Assembly: GCF_037975245.1 (NCBI RefSeq)
Contig: NC_092576.1
Span: 27,541,611-27,605,610 of the forward strand
Length of the DNA: 64,000 bases
DNA from: Apostichopus japonicus
Lineage: Eukaryota; Echinodermata; Holothuroidea; Aspidochirotida; Stichopodidae
Direction: 5' to 3'
The notes under the pieces were generated by a model. It did not search any database. It had not been told where the DNA came from and saw only the letters and a list, made by a program, of their open reading frames with translations. This document shows positions 34,601-44,861 of this stretch, piece by piece; the stretch's first letter is position 1, and every line of letters starts with the position of its first letter. The position numbers were made by a program, and so were the translations under genes.

Positions 34601-36080
34601 ATATCAAGTTGCGCATCAAACGCTACGCAATTCAGTATTGCGTGACCCGCGCACGGCGTCGAAGAGAAAAATTCTCGAAGCTGTGCGCGGAGGTGAAGTT
34701 TGGCGACCCTTCGGCAGTCATCGCTTTGCAGACGTATCTCGATGAAAAGTACCACGGTGCCCGCGTCAGGGCCCGTGTCGAAGCGGTGGAAGCCGAGGAG
34801 CGCCCTTCACTGAGGTTTTACCAGTCCGTTAGCTCATCGGCGGGTGACAGACGCGTCCCGTCTGTGCGCGCTACCGATGGGACCGTGGTCAGTGACCCTC
34901 ACGGCATTGTCCGCGTATATAAAGAGTATTATTCGAGTTTGTTTACACGTGGCAATGTCGACTTGTCGGCACAGTCTGATTTATTGAGGGGAATCTCAAA
35001 AACCGTTCCCCACGATGTCAATGATATTTTGGGGGGCGGAATAACCACTGTTGAGCTTTGGAAGGCGCTTTCGAAGATGAAGAATGGCAAGTCCCCGGGT
35101 TCGGACGGGCTTCCGAGGGAGTTCTACCGAACCTTCTGGGCAATAATAGGACCCGACATCAGAGCCGTCTTCGAGGACGCCTTCCAAAACGGACTGTTAA
35201 ACGAAAGTCAACGTCTGGGCATGATTACTTTGCTGCCAAAGTCTGGGGACCCCTTGGATCCCCATAACAAGCGTCCGATCACCTTGTTAAATGTGGACTA
35301 CAAGTTGCTGGCTAAGGCTTTGTGCAACCGCCTTGCACTGGCTATGCCGCATCTTGTTGGTGATCTCCAGACTTGTGCAGTGAAGGGTCATTGCATCCAG
35401 CAGAACTTGTGGTTGATGCGCGACTTGACCGACTTTGTTATTGAGCGTGATCTGCCATGTGCATTGGTGTCTCTGGACCAGCAGAAGGCCTTTGACATGG
35501 TGGATCGCGGTTTTTTAATGAATGTATTGGAGACGTTTCAGTTGCACCCAAATTTTCGTAAATGGATTTCTGTTTTGTATGAACAAAGTTTCAGTTCTGT
35601 TATCGTAAATGGGTTTTGTTCGGAGGTTTTTAACGTAGAGAGGGGGGTGCGCCAGGGGTGCCCTCTGTCTCCATTACTTTATGTTTTGTTTAGCGAGTCC
35701 CTCTCTCGTCTTTTGGAAAGGGACTCCAAACTTGTTCCATTCGTTGTGCCAGGGGGTGCCAAAGTGAAATGCGCTCAATATGCAGATGACGTGACATGTG
35801 TTGTTTCGAGTCTCGGCTCCTTTCGCGCACTCTCGCAGGATCTATCTATTTTTGAGAGAGCTACCGGGGCGAAGTTGAATCCAGAAAAGACAAAGGGCCT
35901 TCGTCTTGGTAGCTGGAGATACAGAGACTTACCATTCGGTGCGTCGTGGTCGGATCAGAATATCAAAATTAATGGTATATGGTTCGGCTACGATGCACCT
36001 TGTGATGTCACCTGGAACGAGAGGGCTGAGGTATTTCAGAGCAGACTCGAAACCTTTGGCACCCGCTGGCTTTCGATCTT
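34600..36080 (+). pseudogene. LINE ORF2, reverse transcriptase domain
   Basis: Reverse transcriptase blocks in order: KMKNGKSPGSDGLPREFYR, LLPKSGDP, RPITLLNVDYKLLAKAL, LVSLDQQKAFDMVDR, RGVRQGCPLSPLLYVL, CAQYADDVTCVV, GAKLNPEKTKGL. The catalytic YADD is intact. Open frame 34,573-36,252, with homology leaving it around 36,080. Confidence 0.95.
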
Positions 36081-37229
36081 GTTATTAATCGTTTCGTTTC
36101 GCCCATCTTGTGGTACCCGGGCGCGGTGTACCCTATTCCGCGTCGCGTCCTGGTACGGTTGGAGAGGGCGATTTTTTCATTCATATGGTCTGGTGGTACA
36201 GAGCTTGTCAAGAGGGCGGTATTGTACCAAAAACTGGAGAAAGGGGGACTAGGGGTGGTTCATCTGGGAAGTAAATTGACCTTTTTGTTATTTAAGCAGT
36301 TGTTTGTAGCGGTAACTGACCCAGGGTTGCCTTGTTCATATTTTGTACGTTTTTGGGGCGGTTTGCACCTGCGTCGATGAGTCCCGGCGCTGTTTAGCAA
36401 CAGAGAACCGCATAGTAGTACTCCAAACAGGGTGGTGCGTGTCATCTGCTCCGCTCTGATTGAGTTGCCCCCTGTTGACCTGTCACAGCCGGCCCTCGTT
36501 CACAGTTCGTTGAGGGATAAGGTCTTGAATGCAACTTTTGTCCAGGGACGTCATTCTGCCGAAGTATGGCGTTCGGTGCATTCAAGGCTGAATGGTTGCA
36601 GGCTCCGTGATCTTGCATGGAGAGTTGCACACGGTGCCTTGGTGACCAACCTAAAAAGATATCATTTGCGATTGGGTGATGGACTGTGCCCTAGGACCGG
36701 CTGTGACAGCTTAGAGAGTACTGCTCATGTTTTTTGGCATTGTTACTTTGTAGTAAACTTATGGGAGTGGTTCCAGACCTGGACCGACCGTGTTACGGGA
36801 GACCGTTCATGGTCGGTAGGGCAGGGCTTTATTTTATATGGGGTAGACCATCCAGTTTGTTCGGTAACTGTGTTGCACCGCATCATTTTTGTTTGCTCTA
36901 TTGTAAAAAAACATGTTTGGCGGAATAGATGTAATTTGGTTTTTAGGGGGAAATTTTCCAGTTGGCAGGCAGTCCTGGAGGCGGTGAAGTCTGACATTCG
37001 CCTTCAGATTGAAGGCGATTTTCGCCGTTTATCTGGGGCTGCCTTTTTTGGACGCTGGTGTGCTGGGGGGGTTTCGTTTCGCTGCGTGCGGGTCGTCCTT
37101 CTGTACGTTTTTGAATGTTTGAGTGGGGGGGGGGGGGGTTGGGCGTTTTGTCTCTGCAGGTCGGCGGGCGTATGTTTTTTTGGCTCGCTAGACCTTAGTT
37201 TCGTTTGTCAGAATGGGATGGTTCGGTAG
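36080..37229 (+). pseudogene. LINE ORF2, C-terminal zf-RVT domain
   Basis: The frame continues as WYPGAVYPIPRRVLVRLERA, has a TGA at 36,378, then resumes in the same frame with WRVAHGALVTNLKRYHLRLG, CPRTGCDSLESTAHVFWHC, the zinc-binding domain found after many reverse transcriptases. The end is GC-rich with G10 near 37,125. Confidence 0.85.
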
Positions 37230-37611
37230 TGCCGTTTGGCCGTGACGTTTTGTATCCCTCATGGCGGGTCACGTAAAAAGCACAGAAGTGTTAGAAACCA
37301 CCATCGATTCCAGAAAATACACACACAGCTTGCTACCGTCGGTAATTGACACTAGTGAACAGTCTATACATACCGCTACGGTCAATACCCACAACACAGT
37401 GTACATAGCAGCGATGGACATCGCAGGTCCAGCTAAAGATAACAAGGTATCACGTTTCTGCATTTTGTATCGACAAGAAGAAAACTTCACTTGCAAGCAA
37501 CGGAAAGTTAACTATTTCATAGCGCGACACGCGGTGTGGGGCAATGCTTTTAACTACCCAAACCCTAACAAAATAAAATTTAAAAAAGAAATCGTTTTTA
37601 GACGGTAAAAA

Positions 37612-37770
37612 ATATGCAATTTATGAAAGCTTTCTGCGTTAATTTATACAGTCGTGAAAGGGTTGTGACACTCATTAACATTAACAAACGAATAAATTAT
37701 GTTTTTGGTTTTTATGTTGTGCTGCTGACATTCTGTATTAATTCATACCGTCGTAAAAGTTATATAATAG
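37612..37770. repeat. Left direct repeat flanking the LRR gene
   Basis: TTCTGCGTTAATTTATACAG, GTTGTGACACTCATTAACA, AACAAACGAATAAATTAT and TATTAATTCATACCGTCGTA all recur in the same order at 41,335-41,485. Weaker similarity continues to the CATTCAAGTTATTGGCA stretch at 37.87 kb. Confidence 0.8.
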
Positions 37771-38401
37771 AGTTTTAAAAAGTTTATAAATAGATATAGA
37801 TATATATGTATACATAACAAATAGGGCATTAGAAATCACAATATACAAACACGTCTCACTATACATTGCGTCATTCAAGTTATTGGCACGCTCGTACCTT
37901 CTTTTTCAAGTTAGCCGTTTCTAGCTAAAGAACTTTCAGGTAAGTTATTGATGCTCATTTTCTCTTTTTTTTGTGTGGTTGTAATCATGTTTACTGGCAA
38001 GTCGATTACTATTTCACAATTATTAAAAGCAAATCTAGCTTCAGTGATCATAGCCAATGTTCGCCTTTCAATAGCAATAACATCGAGAGAGAGAGAGGAC
38101 TGTCTAGGGGCAAGTCAGGAGAATGTAAACGAATTAATTTCATGAAACTCGCAGCATGCAGATCATTTCAGAGACAGTATTTACAGTTCAGTGGCTCTCT
38201 CTCTTACTTTTTCGTAGACGTTCTGAAGTTGCTTGGCATCAATAAGTGACATTTGTGCCAGATATTGTTGTAGAAAAAGACGGTTGTGTGCGTTTGATTT
38301 GATTGTGTTTCATCTATGGTATAAGCAAAAATACCCAAATGATAGTCTCGTATCATTTGGAAATTTATCAATTTTTCAACCTAGCACGGCGAAACGACAA
38401 C

Positions 38402-39831
38402 ATGGAGACGGTAAACATTCAGTTGGCTTTACTGATCCTCGCGTCCAGTGTCCAGGGGGAACCTTGTCCGCAAACCTGTCGGTGCTCTTACGGTAGTATC
38501 TTCTGTGACGGAGACAGAGACAACATCACTACAATCTTTCCGATAAACCAATCCTATTCTTGGCCAAGCTCGCTTTTTGTGTCTGATACGGACATTCCAA
38601 GTCTTCAGTCAGGACAGATTGTCCTTCCATTTATGCCCAATCTTTTCTCGTTGAACCTTCCCCACAATCAAATTTGGGCTGTGAATGAATCGCTGATTGG
38701 TAACAATTCACACATCTCCTATCTGAGTCTAACGTACAACAACTTGACAAGGATTCCGACGGAATTGCTGCTAGTTCTAGAAGATCTCGAGAGTGTTTAC
38801 TTAGATTGGAATCAAATCGTTTCTGTGCCACCGTTCGCTTTCCACATGAACATGAAACCTCTCTCTCTGTCCTTGACGTACAACAAGATACATACAACCA
38901 CACCTGACTCATTCAGAGGGTTAGAACAGTTAAGAGAGTTACAACTGTTTGGTAATATCTTAAGCGATTTTCCTCTTGATGAACGTATACATGGTTCACT
39001 TACAAACTTAACGAGTCTACATCTCCACGAGAATGTTATGTCCAACATAATATTAACGGTTAATGAATCATGCTTTTCTTCAAGTTTGCTGAGAGTCATT
39101 TCCTTCAGGTTCAACAGGCTTAATCGTTTAGAGAAAAATGCATTCTGTGCTTTTAGAAACCTTAACTCTCTGCTCGTGATAACACCATACTTGAAGTAGA
39201 TGATTTGCTGTTTGGAAGTGAACCACATCATTTAGAGGTTTTGACTTTGCGCAATAATTCCTTAAGTGAAATTCCTACGCAACTACTACTGCATTTGCCT
39301 GACATGCGTTTATTATCGTTACGCGCGAACAAAATCACGTATGTGCCGAAAAATGCTTTCGTAAGTAACGATCGCTTAGCTACCGTTTCTCTGTCACATC
39401 ACTGGATAGTTTCGCTAGACATTTCATCCCTCCAAGGACTAAATAGTCTTGACCTGCTTGATCTGCAAGGAAACAACTTGACCAGATTACCCGAGGGGTT
39501 ATTTGACCCTGTCGGGGACTTCGGCATCGACTTGCGTGATAATCCTTGGTTTTGCGATTGCAAAATTATATTCCTTAAGACCTGGATCTTGAGAAGTCAA
39601 TATTTTCGACATGAAATGTTATGCGATAATCCGATCGAATATCGTGGTATAGATGTGAACGCGTTACCGTTTATTCCATGCGTAGCGACGACCAGTAGGC
39701 CTACTGTAGTCATGGATACGTCGGTTGCTTTAGTAACATGGAGCTTAGCAAACGACGCACACTATAATAACGGTTCACCAGGCCCTTGCTGTATGTATTG
39801 TTATGTTCCTATTCTTTTCGGTCAGAATTGA
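38402..39831 (+). CDS. Leucine-rich-repeat secreted or surface protein, frameshifted
   Basis: Start ATG at 38,402: METVNIQLALLILASSVQG is a signal peptide, followed by an LRRNT cap (CPQTCRCSYGSIFC), about ten LRRs (for example LFSLNLPHNQIWAV, ISYLSLTYNNLTRIP, LEVLTLRNNSLSEIP, LDLLDLQGNNLTRLPEGLF) and an LRRCT cap (NPWFCDCKIIFLKTW). After that comes VVMDTSVALVTWSLAND, resembling the start of a HYR/Ig-like domain, then a stop at 39,831. A one-base shift near 39,165-39,190 splits it (frame 1 stops at 39,199). Without introns it may be a recent gene copy or retro-type member. Ligand unknown. Confidence 0.8.
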
Positions 39832-39910
39832 ATAGTAAGTATTCAAACACATATCTTCTACAATACGTAGATACTAAAGGAAAACATAAATTGTGTTTGC
39901 TCATGTTTCG

Positions 39911-39986
39911 GTGTCGAAGACTTTAGCATCAATTTGCATGATAACCCTTGGTTTTGCGATTGCAAAATTATATTCCTTAAGACCAG
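39911..39986 (+). repeat. Duplicated LRRCT fragment
   Basis: GATAACCCTTGGTTTTGCGA through TTCCTTAAGACC repeats 39,520-39,590 of the LRR gene, with changes. A broken tandem remnant 390 bases downstream. Confidence 0.85.
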
Positions 39987-40081
39987 GCAACCGATACTCA
40001 TAGCTAGTACAGTAACTACTGTTCATGTTCCACAACCGTGCATCAGTAACTACTGCGCTGTGTTCGTAACACGGTAACAGG

Positions 40082-40510
40082 TGTTACAGGTGGCACAGTA
40101 ATTACTGCAAAGCTGTTATACGTTCCCATTTAAGACAAAGAACAGCGCGACTGGACAAGGAGTCTGAGTATTTGACGTGGTAAACTATTACTATATTAAG
40201 GCCTATTTTAGACGTGGAGCTACCCATAAGGCTAATCTAGGTTCCTCCTCCCCCACACTCGGTCCCATTTTGTGTATCTGTTTTGTATCTATTTGAGACT
40301 TGCACACAATCACCTGTCCGTGAATAATGTTTCAATCAAATGGATTTACTAATACGATTTTAGAAAAAAAGGTTAGGCTATTATCTGAATCTCGCATGCA
40401 GTATAAAACTAGGGAGTAGTCTTCGTTTCCCGCCGCCGCGCCTTTTCACCTTTCGGACTCGTAGTTCAACGTGTAACAGGTTTGCAGTAATTACCGTGTC
40501 ACTTGTAACA
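40082..40510. mobile_element. Terminal-inverted-repeat element (MITE-like)
   Basis: The left end TGTTACAGGTGGCACAGTAA / TTACTGCAAAGCTGTTATAC is matched in reverse at 40,468-40,510 (about 44 bp, a few mismatches). The 429-bp interior has no coding. No clear target duplication, so the superfamily is undetermined. Confidence 0.7.
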
Positions 40511-41334
40511 CAATATTTTTTTGGGTAAAATTACTCATGTTTATGATCCAATAAACTTTTTCTTAATTCATTGTAAATAGTATATTTTCAGCTGTAAATT
40601 AACTAATAGCTACCCCGGTTGCAACGATTTTTTAGTTAGAATGAAATACATTATGAGGGTTGAAAATTACATTGCTTCAAAAAGGAACAGCTCACGAAAT
40701 AAACGACTAAGATATAGAAGATATAGGAAACTCAGAGCATGTTTATCATACTTTATGCCAATGGCTGATAATTAAAATTATACACTGTCTTTTGTTGGCT
40801 TCGGTCATTAAATTAACCCCTAGTATGCCTAATCTATGTTGTTATACCATTAATCGAATAAAATTGATTATTGTTTACAATGTTATGCTTTCATTACTTT
40901 ACAATAAAATTATATAACGATATGATAGATGTTATTACCACCGCACTGTACTACAAATCACGTGAATAAATGATGGGGGAAAAAAATGAAAAAACATTTC
41001 ATTGGAATGATGATATCAATTGAATATCCAAGTAAAATTGTAATATTTCTAAAGGTCTTAGTCACCCTTATCTTTTGTATTTTTTTTATTGTACACTTGT
41101 TTAGTACAGCAGTTATACTGTTCTAAGATTCAACCGTTATTCGTCTTACAGAACACGAGTCTATCTCGATGGCATGTTTATGGTATTGTCACTGGTAGCC
41201 CATTTCAACCTCGGTTTTGTTTTCTACGTTTGTCCTCTTGAGACGGAATCTGGCCTTTTTTAAATATAACCAAAGCCTAACAAACTGACATGTGAAAAAA
41301 CAGAAAATCGTTATGAGACGGTTGAATTATGCCG

Positions 41335-41485
41335 TTTTTAAAAGCTATCTGCGTTAATTTATAGTCGTGAATGGTTGTGACACTCATTAACAGTAACAAA
41401 CGAATAAATTATCACTGACAATTTGCTTATAGGCTTACTTTGCTCTGATAACTTCATGTATTAATTCATACCGTCGTAAAGTTTT
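41335..41485. repeat. Right direct repeat flanking the LRR gene
   Basis: Second copy of the 37.6-kb repeat, same orientation, about 3.7 kb away. It suggests the LRR gene is one unit of a tandemly duplicated array whose next unit has decayed. Confidence 0.8.
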
Positions 41486-42350
41486 GATGACAATACGTCA
41501 CGAAATAAAGCCCATCGTAAAACATAAAAATGCTTCATTTAAGTTATTGTCAGGCCTGCACCTTCATTTTATATTTAAGCAAAGAAATATACCTTCGGGG
41601 GTTTTCCCAATTAAATTGCAATTAAATAGAAATAAAAGTATAGCCACCTTATAACTATAGAAATGCCATCACAAAAATAAAACGATGTTCACTGAATTAA
41701 TAAACACACAGCCCGAATCGCGCTGTCATCGGCTCTAGGATGATTTGCTATGTTTTACCACTGTTACGAGGGCCCATTGTAGCCTAACGCTAATCACTGC
41801 TAGTGAGAACCTAATGTTATAATATAGAAAGTATTTGAAATTGCCTACGTGATAAATCAATATTTGAGAAATTAGGTCGGGTTACCGTGTCAGATATCGA
41901 TACCAAGATTGATTCTACACTTCCATTCAGAAGTTTGAAGAGGACTTTGCTGTGAATACAGTTTTTCAGTCTTTATTTCGGAGAAGGTGAAGAATTTCTG
42001 TCTCTGTTGAGGAAGTTCGTTACGCCAGGAGTTGGTGGCTATAAAGCTGATTTTGGACTGACTCTGGTAATATTTAGTCGGCGAGAAGTTCAACTTGTGC
42101 TTCACTCGATTGTGGCTGGAAGTCCGTCTTCTATTTTGGAGCATCGCCCGAAAGAAGGTGACTGCTGTTTCTGGGATCGCGAGAAACTTCGCCGAGGACC
42201 AGTAAATTTCGCGGTACAACGGACCGAGAATCGTCGTCATCAAGGTCGTGGCCGCTGAGGGATATCGCCGTTGGAAGAGACCAGCGTGTTTTAAAGTGTG
42301 TCCTATTTTGTTAAGTTTGTGAGTAATTTTCTATATATTTGTAATTACCA
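41486..42350. other. Intergenic stretch
   Basis: AT-rich. Overlapping frames at 41,890-42,258 on both strands have no signature I recognise. No gene called. Confidence 0.3.
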
Positions 42351-42351
42351 C

Positions 42352-43265
42352 TTATTGTTGTTGATTCAAACTCCATTGTTCAATATAGTTTACGTTCTCA
42401 CTCAAATTCTCTAGACTCGTCAATTTGTCTGTGTTCCTTACAGAAACGAACCCAGGCTTGTGTCTCGTTAAAATTAATTTTCGAGACCTCTCGCATTCAA
42501 ACGTAACACTACCAATAGTACGGCTGGCAGCCCTTACAACCTTTTCTAATTTAATCGAAGAATCCTTTGTAAGCAGCCCGTAAAAACAAATAATACTAAA
42601 AGTCAGCACGCTTTGTATCACTGACTGGTAAAAAGTACAAGAATAGTGTTGTCGATATTAAAATATTTCAGTTTACGTAAAAAGTACAATCGTTGGCAAG
42701 CTTTTGATCTAATTGCATCAACCTGGTCTTTGAAGTTAAGTTTACAGTCAATGATAGTACCTAGATATTTATAGCGGTGCACCTTTTCGACAATCTCATC
42801 ATTAACCCTGATTTGAGCATGATCATGTGGCTGTTTTCTGAAGTCAAATACTATCTCCTTAGTTTTTTTGCCATTCAATTTGAGGTAGTTTTGGTTGCAC
42901 CAAGTAACAAAATCTTTGATTTCCTTCTCATACGGAGCAATAACATCGGTTTGCAGTTAACCGGTTATCACGGTATCATCAGCATATTTAATAATAGAAC
43001 AGATATCGTGTTTACTTCTGCAATCGTTAGTGTATAAGCAGAAAAGGACAGGAGATAGACAGCATCCCTGAGGGGCACCAGTACTAACGGATCGAACATC
43101 AGAGCAAATGCCATTAAATTCAACAAACTGTGGTCTGTCTCTTAAATAGTTTTAGATCCACAACAGTAACCTGCAATTTACACCCATAGCTAACAGTTTA
43201 TTAATTAATAAGTGCCGCTGAATGGAGCTGAAGGCACTCGAAAAGTCAACAAAGAAAGAAAGAAA
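42352..43265 (-). pseudogene. CR1/L2-type LINE reverse transcriptase remnant
   Basis: Minus-strand fragments in order: FVDFSSAFSSIQRHLLINKL (near 43.23 kb), STGAPQGCCLSPVLF and KYADDTVIT (42.97 kb), KTKEIVFDFRKQPHDHAQIR, VHRYKYLGTIIDCKLNF, LYFLRKLKYFNID, then SVLTFSIICFYG. Frames shift and contain stops. The 5' end and endonuclease are missing. Confidence 0.9.
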
Positions 43266-43269
43266 GAAA

Positions 43270-44436
43270 ATAAACTAGAGCACCAATGGTGCAGAAGCTC
43301 ATACCTTTTCGAGCTTAAAAATGTAGGGCCCACAAAACTTTATGGCCCACCAAATTTCAGATTCCACCAATTTTGGGCCTAGAGGGATAACCCCCCCCCC
43401 TCTGTTAGCAGAATCCTGGCCACACCACTGGCTATAATTCCTATTTTCCCCCCTTTCAATCCTATTTTACCCACTCTCTCAAACAATACCACTGACCTAC
43501 CCTATTAAACTTTCTCCCCTCTACCTGAGCAGACCTGAAGCACTCCTTGCCAAATTTTGGCTGGCTGCATACTTACCTCAGGCTCAAAGACTTCTAAGAA
43601 TCGGCAAGTGCTGATTGGCTATAGGGCTCTCATGCTTACAGTTCAACAGTTAATAACAACTCCCAATACTGCTTTGATTCCACTAACAGCCTCTGCAGAG
43701 CTTAACCACGAATGTAAACAAACACTGCAGAGACTGGGAGACAAATTAAAGGAAAAAGGTGAAGGCTCAGATTTTTCTAAACGATGGGGATTAATTGTAA
43801 TTAATTAACTTTTGACCTAAAGTTATTAGGCATCACCTTATTCATACACAATCCAACAATCATCAGTTAAACTTTGAATATGATCCATCAAAATCTTGAG
43901 GAGATTGAGATATTTGAAAATATTACAAAGAATGACCCCCGATGACCCCCTAAATGACATTTGACATCAATTTTCCGAACACCCCTCGTAATCCTCATCC
44001 CGAGGAACGTAGTGACTAAGTTTCATTATAACTGGCCATACACTGTACAAACAGGAGCAATTTGAAAATATAGGGCCTCGGCCCGGGCCACAAAAGACCC
44101 CTAGTTGATCTTTGATCTCAAATTCATGAACACCCTGAAGGTAAAACTTCCATAGTACTATCGTGACAAACCCTCAACATTGTACCATGGAATCTGTAGG
44201 AGAAGAAGCATTTTGCGTATTTCCACAAAATGGCCCATTACGGCCCACAGGTGACCTTTGACCCCAAATTTCGGACCATCTCTGATGGCCCTTTACCCAA
44301 TGGTCCTCGTGTCCAAATTTCATGAAATTCCATCAAACACTGAGCGAGTGGGAGCGGTTTTACCAATTGTTGACGGATAGAGTGATAGACGCCGCACTGT
44401 AACAATAGCTCACACCAGCATGCTGGTATGAGCTAA
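43270..44436. mobile_element. Non-coding dispersed element bounded by AGCTCATACC
   Basis: Near the left edge is AGCTCATACC (about 43,306) and near the right GGTATGAGCT (about 44,424). The body has GGCCCAC and TGACCTTTGACC-like strings, and the right part has ACGCCGCACTGTAACAATAG, a style I recall in many marine invertebrate repeats. Class unknown. Confidence 0.45.
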
Positions 44437-44675
44437 TAAACAGAATTTGTGGTAAAGAGAAACAAAGAATGCAATGAAAGAGAATCCACAGTCTTGAGTC
44501 GACCCTGTGTGTTTCAACGCAACCTTTTTTGGCTATCGTGCTTTTCCCTCTGATTCTTAAAAGAGTTTCCTCTCACTCAAAAGCGAGCATCTAGTCAGCA
44601 AAAACCTCCAGATAGGTCCCGCAAGCAGGACAGCCCTACTCGACTGCTTTAATCTCATCCCTTTAATCTAATCCC

Positions 44676-44861
44676 TCACACCGATAGAGAGCCTTCCCTG
44701 AAGTTTGTTTTTCCGATCAAACAATTGACCAGAGCCGGTTTGTTGTTTTTGCTGTCCTCTTTGGCCTTCATTAGGGTTTCCTTGATTCCTTCTGTTGTCT
44801 CCTCGCTGAGACGGTAACCGGTACCGCCGTAGCCTATTGCGACTTTGTCGTAGTCGCAGAA
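44676..44861 (-). CDS. ILVBL: ILVBL last exon
   Basis: 61 codons and stop: [41 protein letters not shown]. The ending [11 protein letters not shown] matches the R/KTDFRDGSI(S/A)V C-terminus of ILVBL. Phase 0 start after CTCTACAG. Confidence 0.94.
   Translation of the reverse strand, partial: FCDYDKVAIGYGGTGYRLSEETTEGIKETLMKAKEDSKNNKPALVNCLIGKTNFREGSLSV

Larger units (their letters stand above)
33340..37290 (+). mobile_element. Non-LTR retrotransposon, Tx1/L1-like, inactive
   Basis: Order: acidic/serine-rich ORF1 C-terminus, apurinic endonuclease, reverse transcriptase, C-terminal zinc-binding domain, GC-rich 3' UTR ending GGGTCACGTAAAAAGCAC. Frameshifts near 34.6 and 36.08 kb and an in-frame TGA at 36,378 make it dead. 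The 5' end is truncated or not recognisable. No poly(A) tail is evident, which, with the shared 3' string in other copies, points to 3'-end recognition rather than poly(A) priming. Confidence 0.88.
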
